A stretch of 64,000 bases of DNA from Larix kaempferi (Eukaryota; Streptophyta; Pinopsida; Pinales; Pinaceae). The position numbers and the translations under genes are program-made. Location: NCBI GenBank assembly GCA_027924585.1, contig BSBM01000592.1, forward strand, positions 8,316,501-8,380,500, given 5' to 3'. Shown one piece after another: positions 34,930 through 45,278 of this stretch (position 1 is the stretch's first letter; each line of letters opens with the position of its first letter). The notes beneath the pieces were generated by a model. That model did no database searches and had not been told where the DNA came from. It worked only from the letters and a program-made list of their open reading frames with translations.

Positions 34930-35385
34930 ACAACAACAACAACATGTGTGGTTCTACACAACATCATCGGAAGGAGGGAGGAGGGGCATCATCAACAACA
35001 TCATTTGGAACATTGGTTAGTACATCTATAAATCATTGGAAATTCTTCAACAATATTAATATCAACAACTGGAACAACTTGTTGTAACATCATCATCATC
35101 TTCAATATAGAGCTGAACTATCATCATTTGCAGCACGAGGCTGGAACATCATCATCCGCAGCACTGGAGCATCCTCAGCTACAGTACTGGAACATCATCA
35201 TCTGTAGTACTGGAGCATCATCATCTTCAGCACAGGAACATCATCATCCGCAACACTGGAGCATCCTCATCTACATTACTACAACATCATCTTCTGCAGC
35301 ATTGGAATATCATCATCTTCAACACTGGAACATCATCTTCTACAGCATTGGAATATCATCACCTGCAGCACACATTATCCTTCCT
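34930..35385. repeat. Tandem array A of E3 (CATCATC-rich, about 30-bp units)
   Basis: Repeated phrases of GGAACATCATCATC(T/C)GCAGCACT between the polypurine tract and pol. The sense open frame 35128-35517 is a by-product of the repeat. Confidence 0.8.
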
Positions 35386-35965
35386 TTCGGAATTACGGGA
35401 TCGTGGACAGTCCTTCCTTTCGGAATTACGGGACCCAGTCCAACAACTCTGGTGATCTTTCCTTTCGGAATTACAAGATCTTGGACAATCCTTCCTTTTA
35501 GAATTATGGGATTCTAGTCCAAAAACTCTGGTGATCCTTCCTTTCGGAATTACGGGATCTTGGACAATCCTTCCTTTCGGAATTACGGGATTCTAGTCCA
35601 ACAACTCTGGTGATCCGTCCTTTTGGAATTACGGGATCATGGACAGTCCTTCCTTTCGGAATTACAGGACTCTAGTCCATTAACTTTGGTGTTCCTTCCT
35701 TTCGGAATTACGGGATCATGGACAGTCCTTCCTTTTGGAATTACGGGACTCTAGTCCATCAACACTGGTGGTGCTCAGACAATCCTTCCTTTCGGAATTA
35801 CGGGACCCAGTATTTACGGAGCTACCACACTTGGATGATCCTTCCTTTCGGAATTACGGGATCCTTGTCCACTACTCACATCTTAGACAATCCTTCCTTT
35901 CGAAATTACGGGATTCTAGTCTAAGGATTAATATTTGAGACTATCCTTCCTTTCGGAATTACGGG
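35386..35965. repeat. Tandem array B of E3 (CCTTTCGGAATTACGGGA)
   Basis: About a dozen copies of CCTTCCTTTCGGAATTACGG separated by 15-50 variable bases, located after the pol stop in element orientation. Confidence 0.9.
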
Positions 35966-36014
35966 ATCACTGTCTAGGGATGATCAATCCCACTGCACCA
36001 CAATATCATCAGCA

Positions 36015-36625
36015 CTACTCCCCCTTTCGAGGGAAGTCCTTACGGACTACACCAAGCTTGTCACGGAAATGCTCAAACTTCACACGAGACAATGGCTTAG
36101 TCAACACATCTGCAACCTGCTCATCAATGCTCACATATTGGAGTTTTATAGCTCCCTTCTACACCATATCACGAATGTAGAAATATCGGATTTCTTTGTG
36201 CTTCGACTTATCATGGAACACGGGGTTCTCTGTCATCTTTATACAACTCTGGTTATCACATAGAATCACTGTGGTATCCAACTCTAGATCAATTAGACCT
36301 GATAACAACTTCCGAAGCCATATGGCTTCACAACTGGCAGAACAGGTTGCAATATATTCTGCTTCTGCAGTGCTGAGTGCAACAATGTACTGCTTTTGCA
36401 GTGCTGAGTGCAACAATGTACTGCTTCCTGCTTAGCCATGAGATCATGGCTGACCCCAGACTGTAACATCTGTCTGAAGTGCTCTTTCTGTCTGAGACAC
36501 TTCCTGCCCAATCTGGATCTGTATAACCAAATAGTCTGAAGTCATGATCTCTAGTATAACTGAGACCATAGTCTATTGTACCTTTTAGGTACCTCATCAC
36601 ATGCTTTGCAACTACAAGGTGAACA
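36015..36625 (-). pseudogene. E3 RNase H and pol C terminus
   Basis: Antisense: HVMRYLKGTIDYGLSYTRDH, GYTDPDWAGSVSDRKSTSDR, STAEAEYIATCSASCEAIWL, CDNQSCIK, then VADVLTKPLSRVKFEHFRDK and a TAG at 36015-36017. A 31-bp tandem duplication (about 36366-36427, unit TGCAGTGCTGAGTGCAACAA and following) falls in the SRKQ-ALSTAEAE block and shifts the frame. Otherwise the domain is complete. Confidence 0.85.
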
Positions 36626-37770
36626 CGTCAGGGCTCAACCATATACTGACTCAAGGTGGTCACAGCAAAGAATATATCTGACCTGATATTTGTCAGATAC
36701 ATCAATGACCCAATAATCTGCCTGTATAGTGTCATATCCACCAATTCTGACGAAGCATTAGATAGCAACTTCAAATTTGTATCCATGGGTGTGGCCATGG
36801 CTTTGCACTCCAACATATCAAATCTTTTCAAGATTTCTATTGCATATTTCTCTTGGTTAAGGAAGATTCCTTCTGGACTCTGCCATACTTCGAGACCTAG
36901 AAAATAATGCATCAAGCCAAGGTCTTTCATCTTGAATTCTGCAGTGAGCTTCTTCTTGCACTCTGAAATTTGCTTCTCATTTCCTGTCAGGAATAAGTCA
37001 TCCACATATAACAATAATATGACAGGTTCATCATCCATAACCTTGAAGTAAAGGTCAGGATCAACTTTACTCTTGGTAAAGCCCAAGCTCTTCAGAAAAC
37101 TATCAATTCTTCCATACCAAGCTCTTGGAGCTTGCTTCAACCCATACAGAGCCTTCTTCAGTTTGCAGACATGCGTCTCTTTGTTTTCAACCTCAAATCC
37201 TTGTGGCTGTTCTATGTACACTTATTCTTCAATGACACCATTTAGGAAAGCTGTTTTCACATCCATCTGGTGTAACTTCCACTTCATCGTGGCTGCAAGT
37301 GCCATGATGGTTCTAATTGAAGTGTACCTTGCTACTGGTGCAAATGTTTCTTCATAATCGATTCCTTCCTTTTGAGAGAATCCACGAGCCACAAATCTAG
37401 CTTTGTATTTTTCAATACTTCCATCCGCTGCATGTTTTATCTTGTATATCCATTTGGAAGATACCACACTTTTACCTTCTGGTTTGGGAACTATGTCCCA
37501 TGCATCATTCTTCATTATATATTGGTATTCTTTCGTCATAGCTTCTACCCATTCTTTCTTTTGAATGGATTCTTCAAAACAAGTAGGTTCTTTGTCTACA
37601 AGATCACACATCAAAGCCACATAACTGAAAAATGGCTTTGGCTTCTTGCTTTCTCTTGAGGAGCCTTCTAGAGCTCCATACTTTTCTGCATCTTGAATAA
37701 TTTCACGAGCCCAAGCTGGTTTTCTCTTGCGAGAGATAGTCATGGGTGGAGGTTCTTGGGGCTCCAACAT
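36626..37770 (-). pseudogene. E3 reverse transcriptase
   Basis: Antisense, open from 37770 to 37222 with NDAWDIVPKPEGKSVVSSKW, KYKARFVARGFSQKEGIDYE and HQMDVKTAFLNGVIEE, then a single stop (GAA to TAA) before VYIEQPQGF. The next frame (37221-36628) has KALYGLKQAPRAWYGRIDSF, YVDD at 36997-37008, MHYFLGLEVWQ and RQIIGSLMYLTN, ending in a stop where MVEPRSVHL would continue. Only two nonsense changes separate this from a full Copia RT. Confidence 0.9.
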
Positions 37771-37857
37771 ATCATGATCTTTCGGAGTCTCATCACGGGA
37801 GAGGGTGCAACATCTGCAACTCTAGGAGTTTCATCTTCTTCATATACTTCTTCATGC

Positions 37858-38325
37858 TGTCAGTTTCTGGATTTCTTGAGAGCTGCATCTTCATCAAATG
37901 TTACATCCCTGCTAATCTCCATGTGATGGTAGCCTGGTATATAGATCCTGAAGGCCTTGGAGACCTCACAGTATCCAACAAAGATTCCTTTCTTTCCGGA
38001 AGGATCCAACTTGGTTCTTTTCTCTTTTGGAATATGAACAAAAACTGGACAACCAAATATCTTGAGATGACTTACCTCTGGTTTCTTTCCTGTGAACATC
38101 TCTTCGGGGGTTTTGAACCCAAGTGCACTATGGGATATTCTATTTTGGACATATACTGCTGTCCTTGCTGCTTCAACCCATAGATGCATAGGAATATCTT
38201 GATCATGGATCATGGTCTTTACTGCTTCCATAATAGTTCGATTCTTTCTTTCAACAACACCATTTTGTTGAGGATTGAAGGGAGTGGTAAGCTCCCTCTT
38301 AATCCCAACATCCTTGCAAAAGGCC
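37858..38325 (-). pseudogene. E3 integrase C-terminal part
   Basis: After a one-base insertion near 38326, the antisense frame continues as AFCKDVGIKREL, QQNGVVERKNRTIMEAVKTM (with the catalytic Glu of DD(35)E), VYVQNRISHSALGFKTPEEM and FGCPVFVHIPKEKRTKLDPS, ending at a TGA near 37858. The linker to RT has one further frameshift. Confidence 0.85.
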
Positions 38326-39690
38326 TTTTAATTCTTTAGAGGTATATTCTCCTCCATTATCTGACCTGAGTGTCTTGATCTTTCTTTCTGGAATATTCTC
38401 TATCAAGGCTTTGAATTCCTTGAAATTTCCGAATACTTCATCTTTTGTCTTCAAAAGGTAAACCCAAGTCTTTCTAGAATAATCATCAATGAATGTGACA
38501 TAATATACATACCCACTTAACGATGTTGAAGGCATTGGTACACATACATCTGAATGAATAAGTTCCAATATCCCTTTTGTCTTGGTGTCGTTCTTCGGAA
38601 ATGGATTCTTTATGTTCTTTCCCTTTGCACATCCTTTGCATATTCCTCCATGGTTAATCTTTAGATCAGGTAACCCTGTTACTACCTTGCTCACATGTGG
38701 TGAGGCTTTGTAGCTTATGTGAGCAAGCCTTCTATGACATAGTTCGCATGGACTTGAAGTATCATGAATCAAAGCTGCTTTTGAATGTCCTTTTAGTTTA
38801 TATAGACCTCCTTCTATTCCAATAACAACTGCATCTTCTATAGATTTTCCATTGGGCCACATGAGAACTTCTCCATCTATAAAAGCAACCCTAAACCCTT
38901 TCTTATCTAAAGCTGAGATAGAAAGTAGGTTTTTCTTTAGGCCTGGTACATATAGTACATCCTTCATCTTCATCGAGGTTCCTGAATCAAGCTTGTAGGT
39001 GGCTTCTCCTATTCCCTTAATAGGGTATTGATAATCATCTCCTAATGATACCTTCTGAGGGGAGTTCTTTTCTTCTAGACTGGAGAGAGTCTTCTTCTGA
39101 CCTGTCATGTGCTTTGAAGCACCGCTATCAATTAGCCATGTGTCATTTCCAGGTGTTACGGACCCAAAGAGAGCGGAGAATAAAACATATTCTTCTACTT
39201 CTTCCTTTGCTCGCTTCCTGGGAGGTTCTTCTTCTTCTTCTTCTTCTTCTTTGACTAAATGAGCATGATGTCTTTTGTTACTTTTCTTCCTGTATTCTTC
39301 TTTTATTATTGGACAATCTTTGGCAATATGTCCCATCTTATCACATTGAAAACATTGATAAGAAGAAAAGTCATTTTTCTTGTACTTCTGAAACTTCTTA
39401 GGAGGATGAAACTCCTTATGAGTTTCCTTCTTGAAATGGGATTTTCCCTTTCCTCTTTTAGTATGAGTAGCTAGGGCTTGATCATCTTCTCTGAGTAGTG
39501 CTTCTCGATTTGCCACTCTAGCTTCCTCTTGAACACATTCTTCCCATACAACTTCAAATAGTAGACTTTCCTTTCTTGCACAAATTGTTTGGATAAAAGA
39601 GTCCCAAGGTCTAGTAAGACCATTGAGAGCAGTCATCACTAGTTCATCTTTGTCAAACTTGTCTCCAATTGCTTCTAGTTGTTCTTTGAA
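38326..39690 (-). pseudogene. E3 gag C terminus, protease and integrase core
   Basis: An uninterrupted antisense frame of about 446 codons. In order: capsid end MTALNGLTRPWDSFIQTICA, zinc knuckle CFQCDKMGHIAKDC, a Glu-rich stretch, protease active site DTWLIDSGASKHMTG, DVLYVPGLKKNLLSISALDK, the pre-integrase LCHRRLAHISYKA with CKGCAKGK, then integrase HSDVCVPM, FIDDYSRKTWVYL and RSDNGGEYTS. All expected catalytic residues up to the second Asp are present. Its upstream end is cut at 39690 by the solo-LTR insertion. Confidence 0.92.
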
Positions 39691-39691
39691 T

Positions 39692-39696
39692 TGAGA
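39692..39696. repeat. Target duplication of the solo LTR, left
   Basis: TGAGA, identical to 42093-42097. Removing one copy and the element rejoins the E3 gag frame as FTRVS followed by QFKEQLEA. Confidence 0.9.
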
Positions 39697-40199
39697 TGTT
39701 GAAATTCCTGGTTATGTACATTTAATTGCATATATAAAAACTTGACACAAGAATAAGTAAACAATTGTACTGCAAAATTTAAATTCACACTGATTTAAAA
39801 CATAATTTTCATCTCTTTCAACTTAATGCTCCATTTGGTCACTGCATTAGAGTTGGTCCTCGAGAATCATCAAATGCACAATATAAAATAAATTTCAAGT
39901 GACATGAATAGTAAACTAAATTTCAAATGTCATGTACATGAGAAGTAGCATTAACGAATTATAACCAATATTTGGATCAGCGTTATACTCAGATAGTTTT
40001 GATCTTGTCACTGAAAGGACAAGTCAAACTAGATAAACCATATACGTACCTTAAGAGAGAGAAGGTTCAGGTAGAATAAAACAGACCTCAAGTTCTTCAA
40101 TTAAAATGACAGTAGTAAGAAAGACACACAGGTGCTGCAGACTACAAAGGTCAAGCACGTAAGCAGACACTCACTCAGAGTTCAATTATAATGATGACT

Positions 40200-40830
40200 G
40201 CTGAAAGCTACAGGCAAAATGAAGAAACTGTGAGACTGCTGAATATTAAAGACAGTTAAATAAAACAGCCGTGAAGGAGTGAAAGGGATGCAACCGTGAA
40301 GGAGAAGGAGATCAGCGTGAGAATAAATCCGTGACAGGAATGAAGCCGTGAAGGAGATCAGCAAGAGAATAACCCCATGACACGAATGAAGCCGTGAAGG
40401 AGATCAGCAAGAGAATAACCCCATGACACGAATGAAGCCGTGAAGGAGATCAGCAAGAGAATAAACCCATGACACGGAAACAGCTGTGAAGGAGAGCAGC
40501 CGTGAAGGAGATCACGTGAGAGAATAAACCTGTGACAGCTATGAAGGAGAGCAGTCGTGAAGGAGATCACGTGAGAGAATAAACCTGTGACAGCTAAAAT
40601 CGTGAAGAGAAACCAAAGTATAAACTCGTGACAGTAATCCGTGTGACAGTAAACCGTGAAGGAAATCAAACCGAAGGATAAACCCGTGACAGTAAAATCG
40701 TGAAGAGAAACCAAAGTATAAACCCGTGACAGTAATCCGTGTGACAGTAATCCGTGAAGGAAACCCGAGAGAGTAAAATCGTGAAAGCAGATCAGTGAGA
40801 ATGAAACCGTGAAGGCAGATCGAAAAAAAA
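40200..40830. repeat. Tandem repeats in the solo LTR (46-bp and longer units)
   Basis: GAAGCCGTGAAGGAGATCAG plus 26 more bases repeats about three times (40342-40480), then diverging units with GTGAAGGAGATCACGTGAGA and CCGTGACAGTAA continue to about 40830, where a poly-A run follows. Confidence 0.85.
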
Positions 40831-41620
40831 AAAAAAATGTTGAATGCTAAGACAACCTAAAACAACAAATGCTGAGAGATAAACCGTGAGATAGTCTGCC
40901 CAACACAAATGATGCGAGTAAAGATTAAGCTCACGATATATTTCATTTGTTGAAATTGAGTTAAGTTTTTATATAGTTTTAGATTTAGAAATCTTAGGAA
41001 TAAAATAATAATAAAAATTTAGGATTAAAAAATAAGGAATAAATAAATAATAAATAAAAGTAAGACTTTAAAATAAAAAATAAAAAAACTTTATTAATAA
41101 ACTCATAAAGTCTTTATTAATAAAATCATAAAGATTTTATTAATAAGACTAAAATAAATATTTAATGAATTTATCATAAAGTGAAAAACCAAAAGTCCAA
41201 CATAAAGTAAAAGGACCAAAAACATAAGTGGGACAAAGCCCTATAACAAAACATAATAATACATGGTCCAATGGTCTTTAATAAATTCCATAAAGTAGGA
41301 ATCATCAGGGTCAAGTGAGCACATGAGTGAGAGTGCTAGAACCAAGTAAGAAAACGACCATGAGTCAACAACCACAAGACCAAGGTGGGCAAGCAATCAA
41401 ATAGGACATCAAGACCAAAAACTTTTCTCTCTCTTAAGATACATAGTTTATATATTTTTGTCATCACTATATAAGGGAGAAGATCCAAACGGGTGGTGCA
41501 ATCCTTTTGTCCTTAACGCTGCTCCTAATGGTTAGGTACTAGAGACATCGCCAAGGGGTGGCCAGTCCCTTGAGAAGCAACCTAGCAATAACCGATTAGG
41601 AGAGGGGACAACAATATCTT

Positions 41621-42065
41621 CCATTCTTAATGAATGGCTTTCAGCTCAAGGCTGAACCTCAGTCCTAGACTGGGACATGTTGATCAACCATCTGGTCCAT
41701 GACCAGGATCTCCATTCTCCCAGAGAATGGTCCTCAGCCTCAAACTGAGCATTCAGTCCTAGGCTGAATGTTGATCAACCATCTGCAGGACCTAGGAAGT
41801 CTCTGTCTCAACCTGCAGGATCTGCTTGGTCATCATGACCAAGAAACCGTCTGGTTCTAGACCAGAATACCCTAGAGACAAATAGGGGCCCTAGCCACAT
41901 GCTAGGGACTTTGCCATGGCATCAATCTGCTTGGTCCTCGACCAAGAACCCCAGGAGACAGCTGGGGGCCCTAGGGTACCTTCTAGGGTCTTACTCATAC
42001 TCTGCCTGGTAACTTGACTAGGAACCCTAGTCAAATGACTAGGGTACCATTCTCTCTGAGAATGG
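41621..42065 (+). repeat. Array of about 17 short hairpins in the solo LTR
   Basis: Consecutive stem-loops, stem bases and span: CCATTC/GAATGG 41621-41637; TTCAGC/GCTGAA 41640-41656; CTGGTC/GACCAG 41692-41706; CCATTCTC/GAGAATGG 41712-41730; CTCAG/CTGAG 41733-41749; CATTCAG/CTGAATG 41750-41770; CTGCAGG/CCTGCAG 41783-41818; CTTGGTCA/TGACCAAG 41825-41843; TCTGGT/ACCAGA 41850-41866; CCCTA/TAGGG 41870-41887; CCCTAGC/GCTAGGG 41889-41907; CTTGGTC/GACCAAG 41930-41946; CCCCAG/CTGGGG 41949-41967; CCCTAG/CTAGGG 41969-41988; CCTGGT/ACTAGG (one wobble) 42005-42022; CCCTAGTCA/TGACTAGGG 42025-42044; CCATTCTC/GAGAATGG 42047-42065. CTCAGT/ACTGGG at 41659-41674 is a wobble case. Loops are mostly 3-8 bases. Confidence 0.9.
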
Positions 42066-42092
42066 GTCTCGCAGCTGCACTAAAAATCAACA

Positions 42093-42097
42093 TGAGA
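42093..42097. repeat. Target duplication of the solo LTR, right
   Basis: TGAGA, matching 39692-39696. Confidence 0.9.
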
Positions 42098-42474
42098 AAC
42101 CCTTGTAAAGTAATCTTGGATGGATTTACCTTGATTCATCTTCGTGCTTTTGAGTTGGATTCTCAAATTCAACTTTCGATTGATGTTTCTTCCATCATAC
42201 ATTCTTGATAGGGCATCAAACATCTCATTTGGAGTTTTTTTGGAGGACACTCGAGGAATCAAGTGATCCTTGATGGAGTATGCTATGATCCTCTTGGCTT
42301 TAATCATGTCCTTCTTATGCTTTTCCTTGGCTTCAGCTTCTTCGGATCTGGTACAACTTCTTTAACAAACTTTGAAAGTTCATTCTCTTCTAGAATGAGT
42401 CCAATCCTATACTTCCAAGCACAAAAGTTCTCTATGCCTTCCAACTTGTCATCAAGCTTAGTGCTTGGGGCCAT
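42098..42474 (-). pseudogene. E3 gag N terminus
   Basis: Antisense ATG at 42474. MAPSTKLDDKLEGIENFCAW leads into the Copia gag start with GLILEENELSKFVKEVVPDP, then after a frameshift near 42330 KAKRIIAYSIKDHLIPRVSS and GKSIQDYFTRVS, where the solo LTR interrupts. Both halves match E2 gag in layout. Confidence 0.85.
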
Positions 42475-42634
42475 CTTATCCTGGAGAGCAGAGAATAACC
42501 AAAAATTAAAATTTCTCAAAAGTAAAAACTGAACTCACCAAAAGATGCGCTTGACTGAGGCGAGTATGCCAGTACACTTTGTTTCTGAAGATTCCAAAAT
42601 TTCACCCTTGAAATTTGACTTGCGAAATTCTGGT

Positions 42635-43300
42635 ATGCAGTTTTTGGTTTTCTCAGTGTTCCACGGGGACGCGTCCTGAAGGGTCGGGGACGCGCTTTGA
42701 CGTTTCTTGTGTCCTGGGGACTCCGAAACTCCATGCGAAACGTTTCGAGTCATCTCGCTTTGGGCGAAACGCACAGCGAAACGTTTTGGTGGGCGGCGAA
42801 ACTCAATGAAACTTGGGGGGACTTCTTGGCGTCCCGCCCAAAACTCTGAAACTCCGAAACTCCGGCGAGACTTGTGGGCGTCCCGCCCGAAACTCCGAAA
42901 CTCCGACGAGACTCAAAACAAAAATATCAAATATCAAATATCAAATGACAAAGACTCAGAAGTGACAAACATGAAATATGATGTTCATGTTAATCATAGA
43001 TTCATATATTAATATAATCATGATGAATCGTGTAATGTGTTTGAACTTTGCATTCACATTGCATGATTGCACAATGATGAATGTAGTGTTTAGTAATTCA
43101 CTATTTTGCATGGGTTGGTTTGTTATTGTTGGGATTTATATTTTGCATATTTTTAATATTTTTAAAATTTGTATGACTCTCGAGTCCCGTCGTCCCCCTG
43201 AATTTCAATAAAAATTGGGGTGGTCTCCACACGTCCCGAATGTGCGTCTCCCCGCACTCGCGTCCCGCCGTCTCGGAACCTTGGGGGAACATTGGGTTTT
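42635..43300. mobile_element. GC-rich insertion in the E3 leader, candidate TIR transposon
   Basis: A block rich in GGGGACGCG, GTCCCGCC and repeated GAAACTCCGAAACTCC, ending GTCTCGGAACCTTGGGGGAACA. Its edges give TGTTCCACGGGG (about 42655) and, in reverse complement, TGTTCCCCCAAGG (about 43291), a short imperfect inverted repeat. The middle (42915-43140) is AT-rich. Without it the E3 leader would be about 400 bp, like E2's, which supports insertion. Family and target duplication not determined. Confidence 0.4.
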
Positions 43301-43458
43301 TTGGTCCAAAGTCAAACTAGGGTTTGACTTTCTGGAAGATTTACCCACTGAAAAATTTCGATCTTGGTGCCAATAGATGCACCTAGGAGGGGCGCACTTG
43401 CCTATGTCACTTTCACTAAAAAATTCCACTTTAGTAAGAAACCCTAATTTTTATGCTC

Positions 43459-43482
43459 GGAGAGAGAGAGAGAGAGAGAGAG
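43459..43482. repeat. (AG)n microsatellite
   Basis: About 12 AG units in the E3 leader close to the primer site. Confidence 0.9.
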
Positions 43483-43515
43483 ATTTACGCTATGAAAGTT
43501 GCTCTTTTTAGGCTA

Positions 43516-43527
43516 GGTTTGATACCA
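43516..43527 (-). other. Primer binding site of E3
   Basis: Antisense TGGTATCAAACC follows the LTR end TTAACA. The first eight bases match the usual initiator-Met primer site; the last four differ from TGGTATCAGAGC. Confidence 0.75.
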
Positions 43528-44087
43528 TGTTAAGATTATATGCTACTAAAGACTAAATTCTAACTTCATGAGCATTTAATACATTTTTCACAATAGAAGC
43601 ATAACAAGGATATCTGAAAGATACACAATCACAAGGTACACAACAATATATCCTGGGAAACCCTAAAGGGGAAGAAAACCCAACAAGAACTTCCTCAATA
43701 TAGATTACCAAAGTACAATGCCCAAAATAGATCTCACAAATAAGAGAGACAAACCCAAACTCTAGAGCCAAGCCAATCCTCCTCCTCCTTCGTAGACTTC
43801 TCTCTCTCCTCTAATGTGCAATGCATGAATGAGTGAATGGTACAAATGAGAGGAAGTCACTCTCTATTTATACTTTACTTTTCACTTGACTTTTAACCCA
43901 ATTAGGTCGGCCTCACTTAACTGACTGGGCCGTCTCTCTAGGGAAACTCAAAATAATAATAATAATAAACTCTTTTGGGTACTATCAACCCGACCTAAAA
44001 TGGAGGTTTTACCTCATGACTTTTATATGACCAAATATAATAATGACATCCCCGACAGAGTTACAATAATAAAATACAAGCAGAATA
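43528..44087 (-). repeat. 5' LTR of E3, main part (continues at 50548)
   Basis: Matches 34291-34896 from TGTTAAGATTATATGCTACT onward until GCAGAATA, where E4 is inserted. The rest (TTCTTCGAAGTTACAT) resumes at 50548. Confidence 0.9.
44083..44087. repeat. Target duplication of E4, left
   Basis: GAATA, identical to 50543-50547; both lie in the E3 LTR sequence AGAATATTCTT. Confidence 0.9.
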
Positions 44088-44421
44088 TGTTAGTTTTTCA
44101 ACATTTAATTCAATAGATCTAGGATCATAACTGAAAGAACAACATGTATAGCATATCAAGCATAAGAGACCAGAGACAAGAGACAAGAGACACAAAACAT
44201 TTTACCGGGGAAAACCAAGAAGGTGAAAAACCCCGCAACTTCCTCAGAGATAGAATAAGTATCAATACAAGGATCACCATGATCAAACCCAAGAGATATA
44301 TATCTTCAGCAGCATGCTCCTCCTCCACTTGTGCGCACCCTCCTCTTCTCTCACTAATGCAAAGTGAGTGAATAATAGAATGTGTAAAATGAGAGAGACA
44401 CACTCTCCAAATACATCAACA
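44088..44421 (-). repeat. 3' LTR of E4, lacking about 305 bp of U3
   Basis: 334 bp versus 639 bp for the 5' LTR. The outer ends match (TGTTGATGTATTTG and CTAACA in element sense), but U3 including the TATAAATAGAGAG promoter is missing; the junction is near 44408. Confidence 0.9.
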
Positions 44422-44433
44422 CTCCCTCTTAAC
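44422..44433 (-). other. Polypurine tract of E4
   Basis: Antisense GTTAAGAGGGAG abuts the 3' LTR. Confidence 0.85.
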
Positions 44434-44679
44434 TAGGAAGGTATTCTGAACATAGGTCATCAATACATATTGGCGCAAGTCTTCAATTCTGGAGCTGGAT
44501 CATCATCACTAGATCACGGAGCATCATCATCATCACTGCTGCTGTACTCGACATCTCGATCACTACGCTATCTCATAATTCTGTCGTCATAGGAAGTTCT
44601 ACAGAGCCAACCCTTTTTCATGCTGGATGTAGGCCCACCACCTGTAGGTCTTCATCAATACTGGCCATACTGTGGAATT

Positions 44680-45250
44680 CTCAGGACTTATTACGTGCAT
44701 CACAATGCCTCGAAAGAGTATCCCAGGATCCTTTATGTTCTGAAGCACGATCGGCAAGATCTCCCAGGTCCACTTACATGTGACTGTCACAAAACCTTAA
44801 AAGAGTGTTTTGCCTAGCAAGATCTCTAAAGAGCATCCGAGGCCTTTTACGTGACTAGCACAACCTATCCGGATCTCCAGGACCTATTACATGTGACTCC
44901 CACCACAAAGCCTCGAAAGAGCATCCCAGGACTGATTATGAGCGTATTGTTCAACCTATCTGATCTCCCAGGTCTAGTTACATGTGGTCATGGAAAAGCC
45001 TCGAAATAGCATCCCAAGACTGATTATGAGCGTACTGCTCAACCTATCGGATCTCCGAGGTCTAGTTACATGCCATAGGACAAAGCCTCGAAAGAGCATC
45101 CCAGGACTGATTACGAGCGTACTGCTCAACCTATCGGATCTCCCAAGTCTAGTTACATGTCCTCCCAGAGCAATGCCTCGAAAGAGTATCCCAAGACTAA
45201 TTACGAGTGTACTACTCAACTTATTGGATCTCCCAGGTCTAGTTGCATGC
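44680..45250. repeat. 88-bp tandem array of E4
   Basis: CCTCGAAAGAG or a close variant recurs at 44708, 44911, 44999, 45086 and 45176, the last four 87-90 bases apart, with GCATCCCAGGACTGATTA and GATCTCCCAGGTCTAGTTAC inside each unit. Confidence 0.85.
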
Positions 45251-45278
45251 TCATCTGCACAACCTGTCCACGGCCATA

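Larger units (their letters stand above)
39697..42092 (+). mobile_element. 2.4-kb solo LTR inserted in E3 gag, with tandem repeats and a hairpin array
   Basis: TGTTGA...TCAACA with a perfect 5-bp target duplication and no internal gene or internal LTR pair, so a solo LTR is the simplest reading. TATATAAG at 41468-41475 followed by GGGAGAAG suggests + orientation, with a 1.77-kb U3 and about 0.6 kb of R/U5. U3 carries 46-bp tandem repeats (40200-40830) and an AT-rich stretch. R/U5 carries a dense series of short hairpins (41621-42065). The parent element family is not seen elsewhere in the window. A non-autonomous element with very short LTRs is less likely. Confidence 0.75.

Noticed and set aside
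35128-35938. Sense open frames of about 130 and 68 codons
   Set aside because: They are translations of the E3 tandem arrays and run opposite to the element's coding strand.
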